The notes under the pieces: model-generated | The model's input: only the letters and a program-made list of their open reading frames with translations | Database searches by the model: none | Told to the model about the DNA's origin: nothing | Shown: in pieces, positions 56,563 through 64,000 of the stretch | How positions within the stretch are numbered: the first letter of the stretch is position 1 | How the letters are laid out: each line of letters starts with the position of its first letter | Source: CAVORB01 sp963736235 | GTDB lineage: Bacteria > Pseudomonadota > Gammaproteobacteria > Chromatiales > Chromatiaceae | NCBI GenBank assembly: GCA_963736235.1 | Contig: CAVTOR010000006.1 | Coordinates: 124,001-188,000, forward strand | Length of the DNA stretch: 64,000 nt | Direction: 5' to 3' | Made by a program: the position numbers and the translations under genes

Positions 56563-57260
56563 GCCGCCCGAGGGAACGTTGGAAGGCCTGTGGTTGCGAG
56601 CGCGTGCCGCCTTCGTCGACCAGAAGGGCGCCGGGGCCCAGGATTTGGCAGACTATCGGCTTATCCTCAACTACGAGATTCCCTTTCTTTGAGGGAGATG
56701 TCCTATCCGAACGCAGGCAGTGAGCAACGACGGGCAACGATGCTGCTGCGCCTGGACCCGCTCGAACGGCTTCGACAATCCGCGCCCCGAGCAGGCCCGG
56801 CGCCGTTCCTGACCGGTCCTTAAGAACCACCTGGTAGCCGCATCCACTCGGCGTTCGCCCCTTGCGGCAGGGAGTCGGCCGCTCGCGCACGTTCCTTCTG
56901 CTTGTTTTTCAATGGCAGCTTCAAGGCGCTGTCCGGCCATTGGTCTACTAACTGATCAAAGACAGATCTCCGCCGACCAAAGGCGCGCCGGCCCGGCGTG
57001 CCCTATGTCCGGTCATGGGACTCAAGCGACGGTCATGATGGCGAGTCCATGATTACCCGAGGATGGAGACAGTCGTTCGCGATGAGCCCCGCGTTTCAGT
57101 TGGTCGTGGCGAAAACCATACGTCTCTCGGGGAAGGCGGCTACGCCCGCTTTGGGTCGATTCCGGACTTTGCCGCCACCTCTCATGCGGTGGGGTAGTAT
57201 GGGATAGCTTGCCGGTGGTGAGGCGTGCGAATCCTAAAAGTTTGTGACGAAATACACTTA
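56563..57260. other. Degenerate region between IS elements, no supported gene
   Basis: About 700 bases between the istB truncation and the IS5-family element. No open frame here has a recognisable domain or good start signals. It is probably debris from earlier insertions or deletions. Confidence 0.4.
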
Positions 57261-58484
57261 GGGAGACACTGATTAAATCATCCACATCAATGGGGCGTGA
57301 GTGGTAAAATACTTGGCAATCCACCGCCGCCAGCGAGTCACCCGATGAAGCAACTGTCTTTTGCCCAAGCCGAGTTTGCCGGCAAGAAGAAGGTCACCCG
57401 CCGCGAGCGCTTCCTGGGGGAGATGGAGCAGATCGTGCCCTGGGCGGCGCTGATCGCAGCGCTCAAGCCCTACTACTTCCCGGACGCAGGTACGGGGCGC
57501 GGTCGCCGCCCGATCGGTCTGGAGCGCATGCTGCGCATGTACTGCCTGCAGCAGTGGTACGCGCTGGCCGACGAGGCGCTGGAGGATGCGATCTACGACA
57601 GCCAGGCGCTGCGCAACTTCGTCGGGATTGATTTGAGCCGCGAGTCGGTGCCCGATGCCACCACGCTGCTGGGCTTTCGCCACTTGCTCGAAGCCAATGG
57701 TCTGACCAAGATGATCTTCGAGACCGTCAACCGCCACCTGCGCGAGCGCGGGCTGCTGTTGAACAAGGGCACCCTGACCGATGCCACCATCCTGGCCGCG
57801 CCGTCCTCGACCAAGAACAAAGAGAAGGCGCGCGATCCCCAGATGCACCAGACCCGCAAGGGCAAGCAATGGCATTTCGGCATGAAGGCGCACATCGGTG
57901 CGGATGCCGACTCCGGACTGGTGCACACCGTCGTCGGGACCGCCGCCAACGTCTCCGACGTCACCCAGACCGAGCACTTGCTGCATGGAGAAGAGGAGAT
58001 CGTCTTCGCCGACGCCGGCTACATCGGGGCCGACAAGCGCCAAGCGCTCAGAGACAAGCCGCTGAAGTGGCACATCGCCATGAAACGCGGCAAGCTCAAG
58101 GCGATGGCGGAGGGTCCGCTGAAGGAGTTGACGCGTCGCGCCGAACGGCTCAAAGCGCAACTGCGCTCCCGCGTCGAGCATCCGTTCCATGTCATCAAGA
58201 ACCTGTTCGGTCATCGCAAGGTGCGCTACAAGGGCCTGGCCAAGAACACCGCGCAGCTGCACGCTCTGTTCGCCCTGGCCAACCTGGTGATCGCCAAGAA
58301 GGCGTTGTTGGGTCCCAGCAGCCAAGGTGCGTCCTGAATCCGGGAAAAGGCGCAAAAACCGCCAAAATCGTCGCCAAATGCCACCCGAATTGCCCGGAAA
58401 AGCCAATATTGATCAGCCCCTATTGATTCAATGATCAACCCGCGGAGCAAAGTGCGGGAAAACTCGACTAGTTCAGCGTTTCCT
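57261..58484 (+). mobile_element. IS5-family insertion sequence
   Basis: About 1,224 bases with imperfect terminal repeats (left GGGAGACACTGA; right, read inward, AGGAAACGCTGA) and a flanking TA on both sides, consistent with the TA/TNA duplications of IS427/IS1031-type members. It contains one intact transposase gene. It lies between the AsmA-like gene and the glycosyltransferase gene and so splits the modification cluster. Confidence 0.75.
57345..58337 (+). CDS. IS5-family transposase
   Basis: 330 residues from ATG 57345. N-terminal IS5 domain (LSFAQAEFAGKKKVTRRERFLGEM; LERMLRMYCLQQWYALAD). The DDE residues are visible: LTDATILAAPSS (first Asp), FADAGYIG (second Asp) and SRVEHPFHVIKNLFG (Glu). 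The frame is intact, so transposition is possible. The HFGMKAHIGAD and HTVVGTAANVSD segments match the family. Confidence 0.92.
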   Translation: MKQLSFAQAEFAGKKKVTRRERFLGEMEQIVPWAALIAALKPYYFPDAGTGRGRRPIGLERMLRMYCLQQWYALADEALEDAIYDSQALRNFVGIDLSRESVPDATTLLGFRHLLEANGLTKMIFETVNRHLRERGLLLNKGTLTDATILAAPSSTKNKEKARDPQMHQTRKGKQWHFGMKAHIGADADSGLVHTVVGTAANVSDVTQTEHLLHGEEEIVFADAGYIGADKRQALRDKPLKWHIAMKRGKLKAMAEGPLKELTRRAERLKAQLRSRVEHPFHVIKNLFGHRKVRYKGLAKNTAQLHALFALANLVIAKKALLGPSSQGAS

Positions 58485-58513
58485 TAGAAACAACAGCGCC
58501 TATCGCTGCCGCC

Positions 58514-59569
58514 ATGTCGCGCCTCGCCTTCCTGCTCCCCGGCGACCCCGGAACCCTCACCGGTGGTTACATCTACGACCGCAGAATCCTCCACGGATTG
58601 CGGGCACTGGGCTGGACCGTCGATCTGGTCCTGCTGGATCACGGCTTTCCCAACCCGACCCGCGAGGCCCTCGACCAGGCCGAGGCCACGTTGGCGGCTC
58701 TCGCCGACGACAGCCTGGTCCTGGTCGATGGTCTTGCCCTCGGCGCCATGGCCGAATCCGCCGCATCCGAGGCCGCGCGACTGCGTCTGGTGGGTTTGGT
58801 GCACCATCCGCTGGCGGAGGAGACGGGTCGCGAGAAGACCATGTCCGAGACCCTTCGCGAATCGGAGCGACAGGCACTGGCCGCGGTGGCGGGGGTCGTC
58901 GTCACCAGCGCCTACACGGCGCGCCTGTTGACGAGCGCCTACGGCGTGCGCGCCGAGCGCATCGCCGTCGTCGAGCCAGGTACGGACCCAGCGCCTCTGG
59001 CCCGGGGGTCCGGCTCCGGGACGCTCGAGCTACTCTGCGTCGCCAGTCTCACCCAGCGAAAGGGGCATGACATCCTGGTCGAGGCCCTGGCACAGCTGCG
59101 GGACCGTGCATGGCATCTCACCTGCGTCGGCAGCGTGCGTCGCAGCCCGGAGACCGCGGCGGCGATCGCGTCGAGCATCGACCGGTTCGGCCTGCGGGAC
59201 CGGATATCCGTGATTGGCGAGATCGACGATGCCTCGCTCGCGGACCGTTATGCTCGGGCCGACGTCTTCGTGCTGCCGACGCGCTTCGAGGGCTACGGCA
59301 TGGCCCTGGCCGAGGCCGTCGCTCGGGGACTGCCGGTTGTCACCACCCTGGGGGGGGCAGTCCCCGAAACGGTGCCACGAGATGCCGGCCTTTTCGTGCC
59401 GCCGGACGATGCCGGGGCGCTCGCCGAGGCCCTTGCCCACATCATCGACCGCCCGGAACGCCGGTCGGCCCTCGCCGCGGGCGCACGCGCCGCACGGACC
59501 GGCCTCCCGACCTGGGAGCAGTCGGCCGCGTGTATGGCGGCGGCTTTGCGGGCGATGGGGGCGAGATGA
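58514..59569 (+). CDS. GT4-type glycosyltransferase
   Basis: 351 residues, GT-B fold. N-terminal FLLPGDPGTLTGGYIYDRRIL includes the glycine loop (GGY); the C-terminal half has LLCVASLTQRKGHDILVEAL and the EX7E-type donor site RFEGYGMALAEAVARGLPVV. It transfers a sugar from a nucleotide donor to an unknown acceptor. Its stop overlaps the next gene's start (ATGA). It begins about 30 bases after the IS5 element, so its native promoter is probably lost or the IS supplies one. Confidence 0.85.
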   Translation: MSRLAFLLPGDPGTLTGGYIYDRRILHGLRALGWTVDLVLLDHGFPNPTREALDQAEATLAALADDSLVLVDGLALGAMAESAASEAARLRLVGLVHHPLAEETGREKTMSETLRESERQALAAVAGVVVTSAYTARLLTSAYGVRAERIAVVEPGTDPAPLARGSGSGTLELLCVASLTQRKGHDILVEALAQLRDRAWHLTCVGSVRRSPETAAAIASSIDRFGLRDRISVIGEIDDASLADRYARADVFVLPTRFEGYGMALAEAVARGLPVVTTLGGAVPETVPRDAGLFVPPDDAGALAEALAHIIDRPERRSALAAGARAARTGLPTWEQSAACMAAALRAMGAR

Positions 59570-60426
59570 GCGGCTTCAGCACCGAATGGCTCGCCTTGCG
59601 CGAACCCATCGATGAGCGCGCCCGCGCCGCCGAGCTGATTCAGCCGCTAAGCAGGTGGCGCGGGAACACCGAGCGCATCCGCGTCCTCGACCTCGCTGCG
59701 GGTACCGGCGCCAACTTTCGCTTCCTCGCCCCCCTGCTCGGTGGTGAACAGGCATGGCTGCTCGCCGACCATGACCCGGGGTTGCTCGCCGCGCTTCCGT
59801 CCGCGATGGCGCAGTGGGCGAGCCGAAAGGGCTTTGCCATCGATTCCGGCGGGCGCAGGGTTCGGGGAGGAGCCTTCGAGGCCGAAATCCTCACCCTCCG
59901 ATGTGACCTGTCGCGCGACCTTGGGTGCCTGCCCTGGGAGGACTGTCGCCTGGTCACCGCCTCGGCCCTGCTCGACCTGGTTTCGGAGGCCTGGCTGAGC
60001 AACCTCGCCGAGCATTGCCGGGCGGCCCGAGCGGCCACGCTGTTTGCACTCACCTATGACGGTCGGATGCGATGGGACCCCGAGGAGCCCCCCGACGGGC
60101 ATGTACGGATGATGGTGAATGGCCACCAACTCCGCGACAAGGGTTTTGGTCCCGCTCTCGGGCCGACCGCTGACGCGAAGGCCCACCAGATTCTCGCGTC
60201 ATCGGGCTACCGCGTCACGAGTGGATGCAGCGATTGGCGGGTCACCCCCGACGAGAAAGCCGTCCAAACGGCGCTGATCGAAGGCTGGGAGCTTGCCGCG
60301 CGCGAGATGGTACCGGAACGGGGGGCAGACCTCGCGATTTGGCGACAAAGCCGGATTGCACACATCGCCGCGGGTCGTTCGCGGCTCACCGTGGGGCATC
60401 GTGACCTGCTTGCCGTTCCGGCATGA
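59566..60426 (+). CDS. Class I SAM-dependent methyltransferase
   Basis: 286 residues. SAM loop VLDLAAGTGANFRFLAP with a following acidic site (LLADHDPG), then LPWEDCRLVTASALLDLVSEAWL. The C-terminal part is helical. Start fixed by the overlapping ATGA with the glycosyltransferase gene. It probably methylates the same molecule that is glycosylated. Convergent with the RibD-like gene, 32 bases away. Confidence 0.8.
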   Translation: MSGFSTEWLALREPIDERARAAELIQPLSRWRGNTERIRVLDLAAGTGANFRFLAPLLGGEQAWLLADHDPGLLAALPSAMAQWASRKGFAIDSGGRRVRGGAFEAEILTLRCDLSRDLGCLPWEDCRLVTASALLDLVSEAWLSNLAEHCRAARAATLFALTYDGRMRWDPEEPPDGHVRMMVNGHQLRDKGFGPALGPTADAKAHQILASSGYRVTSGCSDWRVTPDEKAVQTALIEGWELAAREMVPERGADLAIWRQSRIAHIAAGRSRLTVGHRDLLAVPA

Positions 60427-60458
60427 ACGAGCCAGCGCGCCAGGGCGAGCGCGCGTCT

Positions 60459-61457
60459 TCAGATCACGCGGAATAACCCCGGGCCCGCGATTCCTTCCGG
60501 CCGCCGGTCTCCGCCCCGCGTCGGCTCACAGTCGAAAAGGATATCCGAACCCATGCGGAAGACGCGAACGCTGGGGCGCAGGCAGTCCCCCATGGTTTCG
60601 CTGGGCGGAAGCCGAATGCCGCGGCGGCCATCGCCGATGATCACCGGAGCGATAGCGACCTGGAGCCGGTCGAGCAGACCGGCCTCGAGAAAGGCCGAGA
60701 CGGTGACCCCACCCCCCTCAACGAACACCCGTCGGAGCGCGCGGTCGTGGAGTTCGGCCAGGACCGCGGCAAGTTCGAGACCGTCGCCCGTCCCCCGAAC
60801 AGGAACCGACACCGCCTCCGCCGCGCCCCACCGCCTGGGCGCCGTGTGCCCCCCGGTAGCGCCGTGGACAACAAGGGTCCGCGCCTCGCCGTCGGTGAAG
60901 ACCCTGTGATCGGGAGGCAGACGACGGCGGGGGTCGAGCACCACGCGCACCGGGTTGGTCCCCTCCACCAGACGCGTGGTCAGGCGGGGATCATCCCTGG
61001 CGACGGTCTCGGCGCCGACGACGATCGCGTCGCACAAGGCGCGCATACGGTGAAGGTGCAGGATGTTCTCGCGGCCCGTCACGTAACAGGAATCCCCGGA
61101 CGCGGTTGCGATACAGCCGTCGAGGCTCTGCCCGAGGTGGCCAACGGTGAAGGTCGAGCCGGCGTGCCCGCGGCAGAGCGGCAAGTAGAGATCGAGCAGA
61201 TCCCTGACATCCGGGGGCAGACCTGGGGCCGGTCGCCAACCGTCCTGTCGGTCAGCCACGAGCAGCGCACCGCGCTCCCCTGGATGCACTTTGCTCAAAG
61301 ATCCGGTGCCATCCTCGGCCAAGGCCGCGCTTCCATCGGGCGATCGGCCCTGGCGTACCAAAAGCGACAGCGAGAGCAGCGCCCTCCAGGCCGACGAAGT
61401 ATCGGATCTCTGATTCCCCCTGTGCCTTTCGGCGGCCGTTTCCCGCGTGAGGTTCAT
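60459..61457 (-). CDS. RibD C-terminal-type reductase (dihydrofolate-reductase-like fold)
   Basis: About 332 residues from ATG 61457; a TTG at 61514 overlapping the creatininase stop would add 19. Residues from about 100 on match the RibD_C domain: FTVGHLGQSLDGCIATASGDS, ALCDAIVVGAETVARDDPRLTTR, RVFVEGGGVTVSAFLEAGLLDRL and APVIIGDG. The first 90 or so residues have no recognised domain, and there is no deaminase zinc site. It likely reduces a ribosylated pyrimidine/pterin-type substrate with NADPH. Coupled to the creatininase gene. Confidence 0.8.
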   Translation of the reverse strand: MNLTRETAAERHRGNQRSDTSSAWRALLSLSLLVRQGRSPDGSAALAEDGTGSLSKVHPGERGALLVADRQDGWRPAPGLPPDVRDLLDLYLPLCRGHAGSTFTVGHLGQSLDGCIATASGDSCYVTGRENILHLHRMRALCDAIVVGAETVARDDPRLTTRLVEGTNPVRVVLDPRRRLPPDHRVFTDGEARTLVVHGATGGHTAPRRWGAAEAVSVPVRGTGDGLELAAVLAELHDRALRRVFVEGGGVTVSAFLEAGLLDRLQVAIAPVIIGDGRRGIRLPPSETMGDCLRPSVRVFRMGSDILFDCEPTRGGDRRPEGIAGPGLFRVI

Positions 61458-61510
61458 CTCATCCGTCCTCCGGTACGCAAATTCTTGGTAACCGCCGATC
61501 GCCGTTCCGC

Positions 61511-62320
61511 TCAAGCGCCGTGCCCAAAATCCCTGAGCCTGGCCAGTGGCAGCGCCGCCGTCTCCTCGACCAGTCGAGCCAGACAGTCAGCGAGGTGACC
61601 GAGCAGGACGGCCCCGCAGTCCGCGTCGGCCCGATCGGCGGCGCCGCACACCCCCTGCGGATGCAGATCCTGGCTCATCCATCCGATTCCTACCGGATGC
61701 TCAACGCCGAGCAACCCGGCACCGCCCTCGAGCTCGCTGGTCAGGCCGCGGAAATCCTCCAGCGCCTGCCGCCGAACGAGGTCGGGACGCAGGTGCAATA
61801 AGAGGGAGGTCTCCAGCTCCCCCCCATGGAGGCCTCGTCTAAGCTCGTCGGCGTCGAACAGGCCCGATGGCGTGCCGAAGGCGAAATAGTTGGCCCTGAC
61901 TGCCAAGATACCAAGCTCGGCTCGCAAGCGCAGGGCCGCCAGATCGACGAGCGACTGCTGTCCGCCATGGCTGTTGAACAGGATCAGCTTGCGCACCCCG
62001 GCTGCGGCGACGGAGCGCCCGACGTCGCACCAAAACGAGAGCAGTGTCTCGGCGCCCGCGGTCAGCGTACCCGGATATGCGGAGTGCTCGAGGCTATGAC
62101 CGACGACCAGGGGCGGCAGCACGAGCAGCACCGGACCCGGGCGCAAGCGGCGCAGGGCTTCCCTTACGATGGCTTGATTGATGATCGCGTCGGTCGCCAG
62201 GGGCAGGTGGGGACCGTGCTGCTCGACGGCGGCGAGCGGAAGCAGCGCGACCGTTGCCTCCTTATCGACCGAGCCCAGTTCCGGACTGACGAGGTCCTGC
62301 CAGTATCCGCTCAGCGGCAT
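61511..62320 (-). CDS. Creatininase-family amidohydrolase
   Basis: 269 residues. Metal-site motifs: LPLAAVEQHGPHLPLATD (Glu, His, Asp), LILFNSHGGQ (His) and GLHGGELETSLLLHL (Glu). The family includes creatininase, the MftE peptidase and the formamidopyrimidine hydrolase ArfB of archaeal flavin biosynthesis. Next to a RibD-type reductase, the ArfB-like activity is an attractive inference but unproven. It overlaps the RibD-like gene if the TTG start is used. Confidence 0.82.
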   Translation of the reverse strand: MPLSGYWQDLVSPELGSVDKEATVALLPLAAVEQHGPHLPLATDAIINQAIVREALRRLRPGPVLLVLPPLVVGHSLEHSAYPGTLTAGAETLLSFWCDVGRSVAAAGVRKLILFNSHGGQQSLVDLAALRLRAELGILAVRANYFAFGTPSGLFDADELRRGLHGGELETSLLLHLRPDLVRRQALEDFRGLTSELEGGAGLLGVEHPVGIGWMSQDLHPQGVCGAADRADADCGAVLLGHLADCLARLVEETAALPLARLRDFGHGA

Positions 62321-62326
62321 CTCACA

Positions 62327-63196
62327 TCACCGGTAGTACAGGTCCGGCTCGCCACTCGTTGACGCGAGCGCGGCAAGTGCGACCGCGAGAGCCGCCAGGA
62401 CCGTCGCGAGGATCAGCGTGACGAGAGGCCGCAACACCGGGCCGAGACGCCGGCTCACAACCGGAAGCCGGTCGCACACGCCGTCCGCGAAGAAGACCAG
62501 GGCGAGTGGCAACAGCACCCAACTCGGTGCGTTCGTGGATACCATGACCAACCCTGCCAGGCTTACCAGGGGGATCACCGCCCCGATCGCACCCTCTGCG
62601 CCGAACGCGAAACGGGCTACGGGCCAGTTCCAGAGCGCCACCCCACCCGCTGCGGCCGCCAGGGCCCCGGCCATCTGGGCGATCGACAGCGATGCGGACA
62701 CCAACGCAACACCGGCTAGGCCTGCAGATGCCACGATGAGCATGACGAGAGGCTCGACACTGGGCGCCGCCTCCGTACCTCGCGCAGTGCGCGAAAGGAC
62801 GACCCCACCGCCCAGCGTCAGGGCGCCCGCGCCGATCATTGACTTCAGGCTACCGTTGCCTACCAGTGGCCAGGCTACCCAAGCGAGCGCGAGGACAAGC
62901 CCCGCGATAGCAAGGCCTCGCATCCAGGCCACCGAGAGGAGTAAGTATGCGATTACCAAAGCGCCGAGGAGGCTAAAACCCACCACGAACGGCCATTTCG
63001 CAAGACCGCCTGAGGGCGGCCACGACGGCATCCCGAGCGTCAAGAAATAGGAGGTGAGCACGGCCACTGGAATCGCAGCGGCCACGCTCCGGTCTCCCAA
63101 CCCGGTTCCGCCAAGGGCACGCATCACACCAGCCAAGACGAAGCCCACAACCAGCGGGATGAGCGCGCTTTGAATGACTGGATGATCGACCGACAT
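62327..63196 (-). CDS. Polytopic membrane protein of unknown function
   Basis: 289 residues, nearly all hydrophobic, with about nine membrane helices (for example LIPLVVGFVLAGVMRAL and LVMLIVASAGLAGVALVSA). No recognised family. The stop lies 6 bases before the creatininase start, so it heads the membrane protein-creatininase-RibD unit. A CRP-like palindrome sits about 60 bases upstream of it. Confidence 0.65.
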   Translation of the reverse strand: MSVDHPVIQSALIPLVVGFVLAGVMRALGGTGLGDRSVAAAIPVAVLTSYFLTLGMPSWPPSGGLAKWPFVVGFSLLGALVIAYLLLSVAWMRGLAIAGLVLALAWVAWPLVGNGSLKSMIGAGALTLGGGVVLSRTARGTEAAPSVEPLVMLIVASAGLAGVALVSASLSIAQMAGALAAAAGGVALWNWPVARFAFGAEGAIGAVIPLVSLAGLVMVSTNAPSWVLLPLALVFFADGVCDRLPVVSRRLGPVLRPLVTLILATVLAALAVALAALASTSGEPDLYYR

Positions 63197-63257
63197 CGGA
63201 ATTGCACCTCGCGCCCCGGGAAGGATCCAGCTCGGGGCTCGGCGGGACCCGGGAAAA

Positions 63258-63273
63258 TGTGAACCATCTCACA
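63258..63273. promoter_or_regulatory. CRP/Vfr-like operator
   Basis: TGTGA-N6-TCACA, a perfect match to both consensus half-sites, inside the slightly longer palindrome AATGTGA/TCACATT. It lies in the 142-base divergent region between the membrane protein gene and the DUF1631-like gene; TATAGT at 63295-63300 could be the -10 of the latter. It could control either side. Confidence 0.5.
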
Positions 63274-63338
63274 TTCCGTCCACCGAGCACTTAATATAGT
63301 TCAATGGCCACGATAACCATTGACGAGAGACTCACCGA

Positions 63339-64000
63339 TGGCGGTACCCCACGTCCAACCTGCAGAGCGCATTCATTCGGGCTCTGGCCGCCCGAATCTT
63401 GCACCCGCCGCCGCCAGCCCGCGGCGAATCGACGGTGTACTAGGTGCTTCACCCGCGGTACGGACACTGCAGGCCGCCGGAGACCCAAACGTCGCCCGCG
63501 AAGTCGTTTCGGATCAATTGGACCGTTTCACCCACCAGCTGCTGCCACCGCTGATTGCGCGTTTTCTGGAGAAGCACTGGCGAGCGGCGCTGATGCGCGT
63601 TCACGTCATCGAGGGAGAGCATAGCCAATCCTGGAGCGATCTCCTGGGATCTACCGAGGATCTCGTCTGGAGCGTGCTGCCGAAGACGGACGACGAAAGC
63701 CGCAAGAAGTTGTTCGCGCTCCTCCCGGGGCTGTTGCGGCGGCTGCACGCCGGCCTGGAATCCCTCGGGCTTCCGGCAGCCGAGGAAGACGCCTTCTTCG
63801 CCGAATTGGCAAAGCTGCATGTGACCGCGTTGCACCCGGAGCCGCAGACGCTCGGCCAAGCGCCTTCGCCTGTCCACCCGCCCTCGGCGGACGCCGGTGA
63901 ACTGGCGCTGGAAACGGCAAACCCTCGTGAGTGCATCCAGCAACCCGTATGCGAATCGCCCGCCGACGTTGCTCCGATCCCCTCGGAGCCGCCTGTCGAT
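63339..64000 (+). CDS. DUF1631-like protein, start only (runs off the window)
   Basis: Open from ATG 63339 to the window end (220 codons, no stop). After a Pro/Ala-rich start it reads REVVSDQLDRFTHQLLPPLIARFLEKHWRAALMRVHVIEG and WSDLLGSTEDLVWSVLPKTD, then LFALLPGLLRRLHAGLESLGLP. This resembles the C-terminal conserved part of DUF1631 proteins, which sometimes regulate surface or nucleotide signalling. Here it comes near the N-terminus, so the architecture may be unusual. Confidence 0.6.

Noticed and set aside
1..64000. CRISPR arrays, rRNA genes and complete prophage
   Set aside because: No regularly spaced direct repeats, no rRNA sequence and no phage structural genes were seen.

Overview
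The window is high-GC chromosomal DNA of a gammaproteobacterium. The basis is a complete nuoABCDEFGHIJKLMN operon, a secG-tpiA pair next to tRNA-Leu(GAG), and smpB followed by a one-piece tmRNA whose tag reads ANDDNYALAA. A sulfur-oxidising or purple-sulfur lineage (Chromatiales-like) is my guess from overall gene content and GTAG-headed REP repeats; no single gene proves it.

Layout. 0-8 kb: a frameshifted methyltransferase, a MrfA/MrfB-like DNA repair pair (minus strand), a PfkB/adenosine-kinase-like gene, an FmdB zinc-ribbon protein, a DUF433/DUF5615 toxin-antitoxin-like pair, REP repeats and an ISL3 remnant. 8-23 kb: complex I operon on the minus strand, with a 42-codon entericidin-like lipoprotein gene after nuoN. 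23-25.7 kb: tRNA-Leu, secG, tpiA, smpB, ssrA. 25.7-34 kb: accessory island downstream of ssrA, with relics of a type I restriction operon cut by an IS1380-family transposase, then zeta-toxin-like and Fic genes, two unknown genes, a truncated nitroreductase and a CPBP protease. 34-41 kb: a DUF6544-like protein, an orphan ParA, and a sensory block (winged-helix/TPR regulator, PhnD-like binding protein, PAS histidine kinase, NarL-type regulator). 41.6-43.8 kb: a short IS-derived MITE and two tandem SPFH proteins. 43.9-56 kb: ABC exporter, FkbM methyltransferase, LtaS-like sulfatase, YceI, CDP-alcohol phosphatidyltransferase, an MDR dehydrogenase, a PTPS-like protein, a membrane-anchored hydrolase and an AsmA-like protein. 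56-58.5 kb: an IS21 remnant and an intact IS5-family element. 58.5-63.2 kb: glycosyltransferase, methyltransferase, RibD-like reductase, creatininase-like amidohydrolase and a membrane protein. The window ends inside a DUF1631-like gene.

The block most likely to be an undescribed system is 48.3-63.2 kb. It combines pterin/flavin-type enzymes (a PTPS homologue lacking key residues, a RibD-type reductase, a creatininase) with a dehydrogenase, glycosyltransferase, methyltransferase and envelope enzymes, and is interrupted by insertion sequences. I infer a pathway for a modified pterin- or pyrimidine-derived molecule; no product can be named.

Caution: single-base indels break many conserved genes, including nuoB, nuoC, nuoI, nuoL, secG and the helicase, and nuoD has an in-frame TAG. 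They are densest at 39.3-43.8 kb. The pattern points to sequence error more than to gene decay, so frameshifted genes are given at their full inferred extent.
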